Source of the DNA: Sphingomonadales bacterium UBA7471
GTDB taxonomy: Bacteria > Pseudomonadota > Alphaproteobacteria > Sphingomonadales > Sphingomonadaceae
Direction of reading: 5' to 3'
Assembly: GCA_002479765.1 (NCBI GenBank)
Contig: DLOZ01000010.1
Span: 57,492-99,998 of the forward strand
Length of the DNA: 42,507 nt
Numbering within the stretch: the stretch's first letter is position 1; every line of letters starts with the position of its first letter. A program made the translations under genes and the position numbers. Below are positions 1 to 9,323 of the stretch, in pieces. The notes under the pieces were generated by a model, which made no database searches, had not been told where the DNA came from, and saw nothing but the letters and a program-made list of their open reading frames with translations.

Positions 1-22
1 TCGAATCCCTTCGCCCGCTCCA
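1..22 (+). tRNA. 3' end of tRNA-Gly (partial, cut by window start)
   Basis: The first 22 bases are the T-loop, the 3' side of the T-stem, an acceptor 3' strand CGCCCGC, discriminator T and an encoded CCA. This fits a tRNA-Gly with a GCGGGCG 5' acceptor strand, and U73 is typical of glycine tRNAs. The rest of the gene lies before the window, so the anticodon cannot be read. The sequence through base 33 is repeated exactly at 9536-9568. It could itself be an att-type remnant rather than the intact gene. Confidence 0.75.
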
Positions 23-33
23 ATATTTCAATG
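1..33 (+). repeat. Direct repeat, putative att site (proximal copy)
   Basis: These 33 bases are identical to 9536-9568. They cover the tRNA-Gly 3' end plus 11 bases beyond CCA. Similarity continues more weakly for about 25 bases afterwards (TTAGG, GATA and TGCTG blocks in the same order). A tRNA 3' end repeated on both sides of an accessory gene block is the classic footprint of integrase-mediated insertion. Confidence 0.65.
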
Positions 34-418
34 ACTTAGGTGATATCGCTTATGCTGCCCAAAGCGGGTCTTCGGCCTGCGTTTTAATCAGCATTCTGAT
101 TGGAATGTCGGATCAAAAATCCTGGAAACTCAGCGTTTAAGTCGGCCTTGGATGGGTCATGGCCGGTTTGACGGAAAACTTAAGCGGGCCTCGTCCTTGA
201 TCAGGTGTCATGGCAGCTTCTGGGCCGGAGGCGGACTGTCTGTATTTGGGTTGAAATGCCAAAAGTGGCTGATTAGGATAGTCAGATCACTCGCCTGTTG
301 TCGCTAACACGGATCTCGCGCCCTTCGCATTACGGCGCTTCCGCGCCTCGCTGTGATTGATCAACACGCTCTGCAGTTCGAAACATGATGTCGCGTCGCT
401 CTAAACTTGGTGCTCAAA
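34..418. other. Non-coding stretch between att repeat and sucrose operon
   Basis: I find no convincing gene in these roughly 385 bases. No integrase or excisionase remnant was recognised. The right-hand end must contain the promoter of the GH68 operon, but I could not place -35 and -10 boxes with confidence. Confidence 0.4.
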
Positions 419-432
419 TACAATCGATTGCA
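419..432 (+). promoter_or_regulatory. LacI-type operator upstream of GH68 operon
   Basis: TACAATCGATTGCA is a near-perfect palindrome centred on CG, as expected for LacI-family operators. The same motif, with one to three changes, lies upstream of the TBDR gene (two copies) and the transporter gene of this locus. Its position just before the first gene suggests repression by the LacI protein encoded at 6831-7856. Confidence 0.75.
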
Positions 433-470
433 ATTATATGTTGCATTGCACCACCTCATTTCCTAGGAAA

Positions 471-1631
471 ATGGCAATTAACCCTCAGAATCGGGAAATT
501 CGCACCTTGACCTCAGCATGGACGCACAAGCACGTGTCGCGTATCGCAGAGCAGCGCTTTGATACTGTCGATGTGATAAATGGGAATGATGCTACCCCGC
601 TTTTGCCGGGGATTGTGCTTTGGGATATGTGGCCCATCCAATCCCCAGACGGCAGCATTGCCGATATTGCTGGCGGCGCTGTGTGGATGGCCTTGGCGGC
701 CCCAGATCGGTCGGACCCAGCGTTACGCCATTTTGAAGCGCGCATCAGGCTGTTGCACCTAAAAGACGGGCAGTGGCGTGATTTGGGTTGGGCGCTGCCT
801 GACACAGATTATGCATTCGAACGGGAATGGGCGGGTACGGCCCTGCTCAAAAATGGAATTGTCTCATTATTCTTCACCGCAGCAGGTGTTGCCGGCAATC
901 CGGGCGGCTATCAGCAGCGCCTGTTTGAAACCCACGGAACTTTGCAAGCCGATGGTCAGATTAGCAATTGGACCCCGCTGCAGGAATCGGTGGCCAACAA
1001 CGGGCTGCATTATCATATCGCCGATCAGCAAGAGGGCGAGCCCGGCAAGATTAAGGCTTTTCGTGACCCCGCCTATTTCTGCGACCCTGCAGATGGGCAG
1101 GAATATTTGCTGTTTACAGGATCCTTGGCAGGCCCCGCGTCCGCATATAACGGCGCGATCGGCATAGCCCGCCGATCGGATAATGGCGGCTGGGAACTTT
1201 TGCCGCCCTTATTGCATGCAGATGGCGTCAATAATGAGTTGGAACGCGCCCATATGGTCTCGAAAGATGGCCTATATTATGTTTTCTGGGTTACCCAGGC
1301 GGGCACATTCAATCCCGAAGGGCCAATTGGGCCAACCGGGCTTTACGGCATGGTATCCGACAGTCTTTTTGGCGAATATGAACCGCTGAATGGCAGCGGC
1401 CTGGTCTTGGCCAATCCGCCCGAAGAACCCATGCAAAGCTATAGTTGGCATGTTACGGCAGAGCTATTGGTTAGTAGCTTTGTCGATCATTGGGGACTGA
1501 AAGGCCGTAGCCTCGCAAACAACCCGCAGCTGGCGGCCGAAAGTTTCGGTGGAACGCCTGCGCCATTCGTCACACTCATGCTCGATGGCAATCGCGCCGG
1601 TCTGCGCCGCGAATTGGTCCATGTTGGTTGA
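471..1631 (+). CDS. GH68 beta-fructofuranosidase / levansucrase-family sucrose hydrolase
   Basis: This enzyme attacks sucrose at the fructosyl bond, giving glucose and fructose (or transferring fructose). With the start at 471 (386 aa) the GH68 hallmarks are the nucleophile Asp52 in WDMWP, the stabiliser Asp199 in FRDP and the acid/base Glu258 in NELER. No signal peptide is visible, so it probably acts in the cytoplasm on imported sucrose, as expected beside a sugar symporter and a fructokinase. An in-frame ATG at 438 would add 11 residues, but it lies only 5 bases after the operator, so 471 is preferred despite an AGGA placed very close to it. Family assignment is firm. Hydrolysis versus levan synthesis is inferred from context. 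Confidence 0.88.
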   Translation: MAINPQNREIRTLTSAWTHKHVSRIAEQRFDTVDVINGNDATPLLPGIVLWDMWPIQSPDGSIADIAGGAVWMALAAPDRSDPALRHFEARIRLLHLKDGQWRDLGWALPDTDYAFEREWAGTALLKNGIVSLFFTAAGVAGNPGGYQQRLFETHGTLQADGQISNWTPLQESVANNGLHYHIADQQEGEPGKIKAFRDPAYFCDPADGQEYLLFTGSLAGPASAYNGAIGIARRSDNGGWELLPPLLHADGVNNELERAHMVSKDGLYYVFWVTQAGTFNPEGPIGPTGLYGMVSDSLFGEYEPLNGSGLVLANPPEEPMQSYSWHVTAELLVSSFVDHWGLKGRSLANNPQLAAESFGGTPAPFVTLMLDGNRAGLRRELVHVG

Positions 1632-1641
1632 TGGGCAGCGG

Positions 1642-2511
1642 ATGTTAGGTGCTATCGAAGCTGGTGGAACCAAATTCGTTGCCGCGATTGGCCGTGGCCA
1701 TGATGATATTGTGGCACAGGTGCAAATACCGACCACGACCCCTAACGAAACGCTTCAGCGTACAATTGACTGGTTTCGTGCCAATGGTGACATCGCAGGT
1801 CTTGGCCTTGCGTGCTTTGGACCGGTCGATCTCGATCCCGCGTCGCCGGAATGGGGATATATCACCAACACCCCTAAAGCAGGTTGGGAGCAGACCAGCA
1901 TTGCCGCGCGTCTCGGCAATGCTTTGGGCTGCCCTGTGGGCCTTGATACCGATGTGAATGCCGCGGCTATCGGAGAGCATCTTTACGGTGCAGTACAAGG
2001 CTGCGACGTTGCCATTTACGTCACAATAGGAACAGGCATTGGCGGCGGCGCGGTGATTAACGGCAATACGGTCAAGGGCAGCCGCCATCCAGAAATGGGG
2101 CATATCCTGCCGCGTCGCCACCCGCAGGACATCGATTTTGCCGGCATCTGCCCAGCGCATGGCGATTGCCTAGAGGGACTGGCGTCCGGTCCTGCAATTA
2201 AGGCCCGCTGGGGCGCTTCGCTCTCCGAATTGGCCCCTGACCATGTCGCCCATGACATCATTGCCGATTATTTGGCGCAACTGTGTCAGACCCAAATTGC
2301 GCTCTATTCTCCGCAGCGCATTATTTTGGGCGGCGGGGTGATGCAAACCGCGGGGCTTCTCGATAAGATAAGAGAACAGGCCAAAAAGCGTGTGGGCAGC
2401 TATTTCGGCGTGGATGCTGGCGCGATTATCATGCCGCCGGGCCTTGGCACACGCTCCGGCATTGCGGGTGCCTTTGAACTTGCGAAAAGGGCTGTGAATG
2501 GCAAAAAATGA
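1642..2511 (+). CDS. ROK-family fructokinase
   Basis: Phosphorylates fructose to fructose 6-phosphate with ATP in the cytoplasm, taking up one product of the GH68 enzyme just upstream. The ROK fold is shown by the N-terminal phosphate loop EAGGTKF, the base Asp in DTDVNAAA, the YVTIGTGIGGG motif, and the zinc site built from the His of HPEMGH plus CPAHGDC. This is the fructokinase/mannokinase branch of ROK. Start choice: ATG 1642 gives 289 aa beginning at the conserved LGAIEAGG; ATG 1621 would overlap the GH68 stop. The gap to GH68 is 10 bp, and the 3' end overlaps the halogenase by 14 bp, so the three genes are one operon. A paralogue lies at 22710-23627. Confidence 0.9.
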   Translation: MLGAIEAGGTKFVAAIGRGHDDIVAQVQIPTTTPNETLQRTIDWFRANGDIAGLGLACFGPVDLDPASPEWGYITNTPKAGWEQTSIAARLGNALGCPVGLDTDVNAAAIGEHLYGAVQGCDVAIYVTIGTGIGGGAVINGNTVKGSRHPEMGHILPRRHPQDIDFAGICPAHGDCLEGLASGPAIKARWGASLSELAPDHVAHDIIADYLAQLCQTQIALYSPQRIILGGGVMQTAGLLDKIREQAKKRVGSYFGVDAGAIIMPPGLGTRSGIAGAFELAKRAVNGKK

Positions 2512-4045
2512 TGCAGGCAGTTCCGTAGCAATCGTCATTGTCGGTGGCGGCACGGCCGGTTGGTTGACGGCGGCATTTTTGCAGAACCAGCTGCCGCACA
2601 CATTGAACCGGCCCGTTGAGATCACGGTCATAGAGGCCGAAGATATTCCAACCGTCGGCGTCGGCGAAGCCACCATTCCGTCGATCCGCCAAACGCTGGC
2701 CGCATGCGGCATTGAAGAACATATCTTCCTCCAAACCTGCGGCGCGACATTCAAACATGGCATCGAGTTCATCAATTGGCGCGACGACCCCCAATTGTGC
2801 GGCGCGAATAGCTATTTCCACCCCTTTGGCGACCAAATCATGGTCGCGGGCAAGGATGCGACCTGGCAATGGCTGCAATTGCCCTTGGAACAACGCGCGC
2901 CTTATGCCGAACAATTTTCCGTGCAGGCCGAAATCGCACGGCGCGGTCAGGCGCCGAAGAATTTCAGCGACAAGCCTTATGACGGCGCGCTGGCTTATGC
3001 CTATCATCTCGATGCCGGCAAGTTAGCAACATATCTAAAGACACACAGCAAGGCGCGCGGTGTTTGCCACAAAGTTCAAAAAGTCATCCAAATTGATCGG
3101 GATTTTGAGGACATAAGCGCATTACATCTCGACAATAACGAGCGGATCGAAGCCGACCTGTTCATTGATTGCACCGGCTTTGCGGCACGGTTGATCAATT
3201 CGGATCAACAGAACATTTTCAACAGCCTTTCCGACACCTTGTTCGTGGATCGCGCCATTGTGACGCGGGTGCCGAATGATAGCCTTGCCGACGTCATCGG
3301 TTACACAAAGTCTACCGCGCAAAGTGCGGGTTGGATCTGGGACATCGCGCTTCAGGATCGCCGCGGCGTGGGCCATGTCTACAGCTCGCGTTATATTGAT
3401 GATGATACTGCAAAGGCCGAGCTCGCCGCCTATGTGCAGCAACCGGTTGATATGTTGGAATCACGGCGGCTGGACATGCGGATCGGCTATCATGACCAAC
3501 AATGGCGCGGCAATAGCGTTGCCATCGGGCTGTCGAGCGGCTTTTTGGAACCGCTGGAATCGACCGGAATTTACCTTATTGAAATGGTCAATTGGGCCAT
3601 GCTCGAATTTGTGCCGCGTTATCTGGGCGGATCACAGCCGCAATCCAGCTACAACCGGATCCTGCACAATCATTACAACAATATCGCTGACTTCCTGAAG
3701 ATGCATTACTGTCTGTCCAACCGCCGGGACACGGCCTTTTGGCGCGACAATTGCGATCCTAAGACCATCCCACCGTCGCTTCAGGCCAATCTGGCGACTT
3801 GGAAAACAGCGGTCCCCAGCATCTATGATTTTCACAGCACGACCCAGTGCTTTTCCGCCACGAATTACAAATTCGTTCTCTATGGTATGGGGTGGGGCAA
3901 AGCAGCGATGCCGGCGTCTGAACCCAGCGCGCCAATACAGGGCATGATGGGGGAACTTGCCCAACGGCGGAGCAAGCTGCGTGATTTTGTGCTGCGCGAT
4001 ACAGTGGCCAACAGCAGCTATTTTGAAGCGCTACAAAAGCTGTAG
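2498..4045 (+). CDS. Flavin-dependent tryptophan-halogenase-family protein
   Basis: A 515-residue FAD-dependent halogenase-family protein. The FAD-binding GGGTAGW lies at residues 16-22. Lys86 in ATFKHGI aligns with the catalytic lysine of PrnA-type halogenases, and Glu354 in EPLESTG with their catalytic glutamate. The family signature WxWxIP appears as WIWDIA (279-284), so the last Pro is Ala. It is translationally coupled to the fructokinase gene, which it overlaps by 14 bp. Halogenase-like proteins recur in TBDR-linked carbohydrate loci of Caulobacter, Xanthomonas and sphingomonads, where their function is unknown. No flavin reductase is encoded nearby. Substrate and even halogenation activity remain open. 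Confidence 0.85.
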   Translation: MAKNDAGSSVAIVIVGGGTAGWLTAAFLQNQLPHTLNRPVEITVIEAEDIPTVGVGEATIPSIRQTLAACGIEEHIFLQTCGATFKHGIEFINWRDDPQLCGANSYFHPFGDQIMVAGKDATWQWLQLPLEQRAPYAEQFSVQAEIARRGQAPKNFSDKPYDGALAYAYHLDAGKLATYLKTHSKARGVCHKVQKVIQIDRDFEDISALHLDNNERIEADLFIDCTGFAARLINSDQQNIFNSLSDTLFVDRAIVTRVPNDSLADVIGYTKSTAQSAGWIWDIALQDRRGVGHVYSSRYIDDDTAKAELAAYVQQPVDMLESRRLDMRIGYHDQQWRGNSVAIGLSSGFLEPLESTGIYLIEMVNWAMLEFVPRYLGGSQPQSSYNRILHNHYNNIADFLKMHYCLSNRRDTAFWRDNCDPKTIPPSLQANLATWKTAVPSIYDFHSTTQCFSATNYKFVLYGMGWGKAAMPASEPSAPIQGMMGELAQRRSKLRDFVLRDTVANSSYFEALQKL

Positions 4046-4093
4046 TCCCTTACCCACTGCAGGGCCGGCGACATAACGCACGCGCACAAACAA

Positions 4094-4124
4094 AAACGGC
4101 GCCCGCACAAAGCAGGCGCCGTTT
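4094..4124. terminator. Bidirectional terminator between halogenase and TBDR genes
   Basis: A perfect 10-bp stem (AAACGGCGCC with GGCGCCGTTT) and an 11-base loop lies between two convergent genes. The stem ends in T-rich sequence on either strand, so it can serve both. Confidence 0.8.
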
Positions 4125-4139
4125 CTCGTGTCGTCTTAA

Positions 4140-6599
4140 TTAGAATTTGAAGCGGACATTCGCGGCCATGGTGCGCCCCTGAATGGAACGACCGATGGTG
4201 ACCGTGTTCGGCGCGCCCGCGAAGAGCGACTCACGTCCGTCATTCGCAGATTCCGTGATACCCGCTTTGTCGAACAGGTTGTTCACGTTGAGCGAGAATT
4301 CCAGATTATCGGTCAGGTTCACCGCACCTGTCAGATGCACAACCGAATATCCCTTTTGGGTCAGCGTATTGGCATCATTCGCAAAGCTGTCGCCTGTACC
4401 AATCCAGCTGGCCGAAAGGCGGACCTGATCCAGATTCACGCTTGGCGTTACGGCCCAAATCAAACGGGCCTGACGCTGCGGCTGGTTCCCGATGAGCGCG
4501 CTGTTCGCTACACCAGCAGAATTGCGGGCGTCGGTGATTTCAGCATCGGTATAGGTCGCTGTCGCGTACAGATCGAATATGCCGTTCTTATAGAAAGCCT
4601 CGAGCTCAAGGCCCTTGGCGTCATATTTGCGGATCTGGCCGGTTGGCGGGGTAATCGTGATATTCGATTCCTCTGTCGTCGACAGGAACAATGTCCCGTA
4701 AACATCCAGCTTGCCGTTACCCAATTCGAGATCTTGCGCCTTAAAGCCGATTTCATACTGGTCGACCTTGTCGACATACGCACCTTCTGCGCCCGTGCGT
4801 AATGCCCCGCTTCCATCGCGTACACCGAAATCCAAGGCGCGATCAAAGTTGAAGGATGCACCGCTGGATGCACGGCCGAAGATCGAGAAGGTGTCGCCAA
4901 GCAGATAATTGGCACCCAATGACCATGCGAGGTTGTTCGCGGTGAGATCCGCCCGCGCATCGGCGACGCCGGTGTTCAGCGAAACCGTGGCTTCAGACCC
5001 TGTGATCCGTCCATCACCATTGACGTCAAACGGTGCGCCTGCGCCGGCTGTCCTGATGCCGTTCTGGCGCATATTGTCATAACGAACGCTGGCATCGACG
5101 CTCAGATCGCCCGTTTTCACGGCCAACGCCGCAAAAGGCGAGCTTACTTGGGCCTCAAGATCATAATTGCGGTTCGAACCGTCCCAACCAAAAGCCTGGT
5201 TGACACCGGCGATGCCATTGATCGATCCAGGAACACTGATCAACGCAGCATTATTTTCGGTCGTCGTAACAAGGCGCGTCCAATGCCAATCCTGCTTGAA
5301 ATTTTGGTGCATGAAGAAATGCCCAACAGCGACATCAACGGTCGAGCTGCCCATTTCGAAGGTCTTCGACAGACGGGCGTCATTTGCAAAGTTGCTTAGG
5401 TCATCAAGGTTGACGTCAAAGACTGCCACTTCCGTTGCAAAACCGTTAGGCAGGTTTCCTGCTGTCACAGCCGTGCCTGCGCGTGGTCCGTTAAAATAGG
5501 TCGAACCCGCAAGCGAAGCCGCGTTCAAAGCGCCATAGCTAAAGAAGCCCAGAAACTGACCCGAGATGTCCTGATAGCGCGACTTGGCCGACAGTTCGAT
5601 ACCGCCACCAAGATCAAAATTGGTCTCAAGACCAATGGACTTCACTTTATGATGCAGACCATCAGCGGTATCATAAGGCTCCAACTGGTTGCGTCCGTTT
5701 ACGGCCAGACCATTGCGGGTCAGATTGCTGTAAAGGCTATGGTTGGCCGCGCTGAAATTGCCGAGGCTGGTGCCAACGACGCCGCTGGTCGCATTCCCGG
5801 TGCGCGAAACAAGCTGCGGGAAATAAGCCTGCTCTTTCTTGTTGATGACTTTACCCGTCAACCGGACATAACCAGCGTCAAATTCTTTGGTCACGCTCAA
5901 GCGAATTTGGCCACCCGAAACAGGATCATATCCGGAGTTGCGATAGTCACCACCCTGTTGGAAGTGACCGCCGACGTGGAAATACAGGTCGTCTGCAAGG
6001 TTGGCTCCATATTCGGCGTCAACACGATAATCGCTATGATCAAGGCCAATGCCGAAACCAAGCGAGCCGCCGCCACCTTTGCCGGTCTTGCCGATCAAGT
6101 TGATGATGCCGCCTGGGCCATTGGTGGTAAGTGTCGATGCCGTGCCGCCACGAACCGATTCTACGCGCGCCAAGCTTGTGTCTGATTTATAGAAACCATC
6201 GGCTGGCGCAAAAAGATGATCGCCAAACAGCAGGATGGGCAGGCCGTCTTCTTGAAGTGACAGGAATTTCGCACCGCCGGTTGAAATCGGAATACCGCGC
6301 ACGTTAATGTTGGAGTTGCCACCACCCGACGAGCTCTCTGAACGGATGCCGGGCAACTGACGGAAAACTTCTGCAAGGTTGGTCGGATTGCTGTCTGCGA
6401 TGGTATCAGCGCTCAAAGATGATACGGAAATCGAGGTGTCGATTTTGTTTTGGCCCGCCGACGAAATCACGCCGGTGACGACAATGGCATCATTTTCTGC
6501 CGCCGCTTCCTCGGGTTGCGCGGTTTGTGCATAGGCACTCGCGCTAAAAAAGGCTGTGGTAGCCACTGATGTCATCAAGACGCGATGGATCAACTTCAT
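4140..6599 (-). CDS. TonB-dependent receptor, probable sucrose receptor
   Basis: An 819-residue outer-membrane active transporter. A signal peptide (about 1-24, ending AYAQ) is followed by a TonB-box-like DAIVVTG, a plug domain (roughly 50-170, with LARVESVRGGTAS and GGIINLIGKTG), a long beta-barrel, and a C-terminal strand ending FKF. The start is set by a strong GGGAGGATATC ribosome site. Two LacI-type operators lie 75-110 bp upstream, matching those of the other units of the locus, so it is probably induced by sucrose. This mirrors SuxA of the Xanthomonas sux locus. Substrate is inferred from neighbours and shared operators, not from the sequence itself. Confidence 0.88.
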   Translation of the reverse strand: MKLIHRVLMTSVATTAFFSASAYAQTAQPEEAAAENDAIVVTGVISSAGQNKIDTSISVSSLSADTIADSNPTNLAEVFRQLPGIRSESSSGGGNSNINVRGIPISTGGAKFLSLQEDGLPILLFGDHLFAPADGFYKSDTSLARVESVRGGTASTLTTNGPGGIINLIGKTGKGGGGSLGFGIGLDHSDYRVDAEYGANLADDLYFHVGGHFQQGGDYRNSGYDPVSGGQIRLSVTKEFDAGYVRLTGKVINKKEQAYFPQLVSRTGNATSGVVGTSLGNFSAANHSLYSNLTRNGLAVNGRNQLEPYDTADGLHHKVKSIGLETNFDLGGGIELSAKSRYQDISGQFLGFFSYGALNAASLAGSTYFNGPRAGTAVTAGNLPNGFATEVAVFDVNLDDLSNFANDARLSKTFEMGSSTVDVAVGHFFMHQNFKQDWHWTRLVTTTENNAALISVPGSINGIAGVNQAFGWDGSNRNYDLEAQVSSPFAALAVKTGDLSVDASVRYDNMRQNGIRTAGAGAPFDVNGDGRITGSEATVSLNTGVADARADLTANNLAWSLGANYLLGDTFSIFGRASSGASFNFDRALDFGVRDGSGALRTGAEGAYVDKVDQYEIGFKAQDLELGNGKLDVYGTLFLSTTEESNITITPPTGQIRKYDAKGLELEAFYKNGIFDLYATATYTDAEITDARNSAGVANSALIGNQPQRQARLIWAVTPSVNLDQVRLSASWIGTGDSFANDANTLTQKGYSVVHLTGAVNLTDNLEFSLNVNNLFDKAGITESANDGRESLFAGAPNTVTIGRSIQGRTMAANVRFKF

Positions 6600-6672
6600 C
6601 TAAGATATCCTCCCTAATTTGCCATTCGTTTTGGCACAATTATTCACATTGTTCCTTATCGATATGCTTAAA

Positions 6673-6686
6673 AACAAACGATTGCA
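6673..6686 (-). promoter_or_regulatory. LacI-type operator 1 upstream of TBDR
   Basis: AACAAACGATTGCA matches the operator at 419-432 at 11 of 14 positions, and its reverse complement differs from the copy at 9324-9337 at only one position. It is centred 23 bp from the second copy, about two helical turns. Confidence 0.65.
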
Positions 6687-6695
6687 ATAGCAAAA

Positions 6696-6709
6696 TACAA
6701 CCGATTGCA
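6696..6709 (-). promoter_or_regulatory. LacI-type operator 2 upstream of TBDR
   Basis: TACAACCGATTGCA differs from the copy at 419-432 at one position. Paired operators before the receptor gene suggest cooperative repression. Confidence 0.7.
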
Positions 6710-6830
6710 AAAATCACCAATGGATGAATTAATATGAAAATATTCGTTATATTACAGAGTTTTATGTGATCTTGTGGAGAGAAGGAGAATCGCATCCTAC
6801 GGGCGTCGCTGGATGCCCGTGGTTTTGAAA

Positions 6831-7856
6831 TTAACCGCCGACCGTGCTGCCGCGAATCACAAGCTTTGTGGGCGTCAAGGTGGCGCGGACAGGATTGCCC
6901 GCAATCTTGTCGATAAGCGTATTGACCAAAATTTCGCCGCCCAATTTGATGTTCTGATCAATGGTGGTCAAGCCGGGAGAAATCATCGCCGCTTGCCCAA
7001 TATTGTCATACCCAACGACAGCGACATCTTCGGGTACGCGAAGGCCCTTGGACTGCAAAGCATGGATCGCAGCAATGGCCAACACGTCGGATGCCGCAAA
7101 AACAGCATCAAAGCTCTCTGTACCTTCACACAAAGCCAGCGTTTGGCGATAGGCTTCATGCCCATCAAAGGACGATCGTACATGCTTCACGGACGTGTCC
7201 GCGCTGTCGCCATTCCAAACGGACATTAAACCATTGTAGCGCAACTCGACCTCGGGAAGGTCTATGTCCCCCAGGAACACGACCCTGTGACGGCCGATAT
7301 CCTTGAGATGCTCTCCGACAAGTCGTCCGCCTTCGAAATTATCGCTGCCGACCAGCGTATAGTCGGCCGCCTCGATCATACCTCCCCACACCACAACACG
7401 GTCGGCGGCATCACCCAATGACCGCAATCTTTCAATGCGTCCGGCTTGGCCGATAACAATTAGGCCATCGGCTTTTCCGGACAAGAGCAAGCGCCGTTCG
7501 GCGATTTCCGACGGGCTATTGGGCAGGTTGATGATAAGATCATAATCAAATTTTGCTGCCGCCTGAGACACAGCAGCGATCATTTCCAGAAAGAACGGAT
7601 CGGAGAGATTTTGGTGAGAACCCGGATAAACGGGGATGACGATACCCAATGTCTGGCTGGACTGCTTGCGCAGATTGCGCGCCCGGGCGTTGATCGCATA
7701 GCCGGTTTCATGCGCAAGCTTCAGGATATGGTCTTTGGTTTTGCCATTGACCAAAGGGCTGTCATTCAGCGCGCGGGAAACCGTGGAAATGTCAACGCCA
7801 GACAATTTCGCAAGGCCACTCATTGTCATCCGGCCCTGATTAGCCATCCGCTTCAT
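6831..7856 (-). CDS. LacI-family transcriptional repressor of the sucrose locus
   Basis: A 341-residue regulator. An N-terminal helix-turn-helix and hinge helix (about 10-60: MSGLAKLSGVDISTVSRALND, then ARARNLRK) is followed by a periplasmic-binding-protein-like effector domain (about 68-335). It lies 72 bp downstream of the transporter gene on the same strand and is probably co-transcribed with it. The shared operator motif before GH68, TBDR and transporter genes marks it as the likely regulator, with sucrose or a derivative as inducer (inferred). ATG 7856 is used; ATG 7847 is possible. Confidence 0.9.
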   Translation of the reverse strand: MKRMANQGRMTMSGLAKLSGVDISTVSRALNDSPLVNGKTKDHILKLAHETGYAINARARNLRKQSSQTLGIVIPVYPGSHQNLSDPFFLEMIAAVSQAAAKFDYDLIINLPNSPSEIAERRLLLSGKADGLIVIGQAGRIERLRSLGDAADRVVVWGGMIEAADYTLVGSDNFEGGRLVGEHLKDIGRHRVVFLGDIDLPEVELRYNGLMSVWNGDSADTSVKHVRSSFDGHEAYRQTLALCEGTESFDAVFAASDVLAIAAIHALQSKGLRVPEDVAVVGYDNIGQAAMISPGLTTIDQNIKLGGEILVNTLIDKIAGNPVRATLTPTKLVIRGSTVGG

Positions 7857-7928
7857 TTACCCTTTTATCTTGCGACAAGTCGCTGAACCGTTCTTTTGCA
7901 ACATGGCAAAGAACATCTTCGCCCATCC

Positions 7929-9263
7929 TTACCCGCCAAAGGACTTTCTTTCAACCGGCACCCGATTGCCGGCCTTGATGAACAATGTGGCCGCCGCCCC
8001 CATTATCATCAGCACGCCGCCCAACAGCAACACATTGCGCGGATCCCCACCGAGTAACGGTCGATAGATCAATGGCATGGTAAGTGACTGGATCAACATC
8101 GGTATCACGATGAACATGTTGAAAATGCCCATATATGTTCCCGTGCGATCGGCTGGAATGCAATCGGCCAACATGACATAGGTGTTGCCCATCATCCCGG
8201 CCCAGCCGATACCGATACCGATCATCAGCACGAAAAGCGCGGCAGGCGTCTCAGCGCCTGGTAGCAGTAACATGGCGATGCCCGATGCGGCCAAACATAT
8301 GGCATGCGTGAAGCGCGCGCCCAATCGCGCGACAATCGGAATTAACAACAAAGCCCCCAGAAAGGCGATGAAATTATACAAAGCCCCGGCCTGCTGCGCG
8401 GTGAGCGTCGCGTCGCGAAAGGCGGCGCTTGTCGGATCGCTCGTGTCATAAATCGAACGGCCCACGGCAAAGCTGATATATTGCCAATAAGCGAACATTG
8501 CATACCATTGGCACAGCATGGCAACGGCCAATTGCCGCATCGGCTTTGGCATATCGCGGATGGCGTCCAAGATTTCCATCATCGTTGCCTTCACCGTCAT
8601 CGGCTTGGCATCGATGGCCGCTTTTTCCACGTCGGTCAAAGGCAGCTCGGGCACACGCCAGAACGACCAAATAATCGTCGAAATAGACAGGATCGCGCCG
8701 ATAATGAAAGCGATGCGGACAATGACCGGAATGCCGTTATCGTCGAGCACATCTTTGGCGACGAACGATGTCAGTAACGTGGGCGCAAGATAGGATAGCG
8801 TTTGCGCAAGTCCGGTAAAGGCGCTTTGGGTCAGGAAGCCCACGGCGCGTTGCTCCGGCGCTAATCGGTCGGCGACATAGGCGCGATACGGTTCCATGGT
8901 AATGTTATTGCCCGCATCCAATATCCACAGCAGCGACGCCGCCATCCAGAGGGCCGCACTGTAGGGCATCAGAAACAGGCAGATGGTGCAGAGGATCGCA
9001 CCAATAAGGAAATAGGGCGTCCGGCGGCCATAACGCGAATTGGTCCGGTCGCTCATCGCCCCAACAATGGGTTGAATGATGAGGCCGGTCATCGGCCCTG
9101 CGAGCCAAAGCAATGGCATCGTCGCCTCATCCGCCCCAAGGAAGCCGTATATCGGCCCCATATTGGCTTGTTGCAGGCCGAAACTGAACTGTAGGCCAAA
9201 AAAGCCAATGTTCATCTCGATGATTCTCAGGAGCGACAATCGCGGTTTGCCAGCGATTTGCAT
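7929..9263 (-). CDS. MFS sugar symporter, SLC45/SuxC-like sucrose transporter
   Basis: A 444-residue inner-membrane protein with about 12 hydrophobic segments. The N-terminal block NIGFFGLQFSFGLQQANMG and the following WLAGPMTGLIIQPIVGAMSD, then RYGRRTPYF, are typical of the plant and bacterial sucrose/maltose:proton symporter group. It would carry sucrose from periplasm to cytoplasm after TBDR import, feeding the cytoplasmic GH68 enzyme. The start has a strong GGGGGAGG ribosome site 7 bases upstream. A LacI-type operator lies about 60 bp before the start codon. Sucrose specificity rests on family likeness and context; other glucosides are possible. Confidence 0.88.
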   Translation of the reverse strand: MQIAGKPRLSLLRIIEMNIGFFGLQFSFGLQQANMGPIYGFLGADEATMPLLWLAGPMTGLIIQPIVGAMSDRTNSRYGRRTPYFLIGAILCTICLFLMPYSAALWMAASLLWILDAGNNITMEPYRAYVADRLAPEQRAVGFLTQSAFTGLAQTLSYLAPTLLTSFVAKDVLDDNGIPVIVRIAFIIGAILSISTIIWSFWRVPELPLTDVEKAAIDAKPMTVKATMMEILDAIRDMPKPMRQLAVAMLCQWYAMFAYWQYISFAVGRSIYDTSDPTSAAFRDATLTAQQAGALYNFIAFLGALLLIPIVARLGARFTHAICLAASGIAMLLLPGAETPAALFVLMIGIGIGWAGMMGNTYVMLADCIPADRTGTYMGIFNMFIVIPMLIQSLTMPLIYRPLLGGDPRNVLLLGGVLMIMGAAATLFIKAGNRVPVERKSFGG

Positions 9264-9323
9264 GTGATATCCTCCCCCAAATTCTGATTTATGGACAAGA
9301 TATTTGCATAGTTTGCAAAGTCA

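Noticed and set aside
438..470. GH68 protein as a secreted levansucrase using the 438 start.
   Set aside because: The added N-terminal residues do not form a signal peptide, and the codon sits 5 bases from an operator. Context favours a cytoplasmic enzyme.
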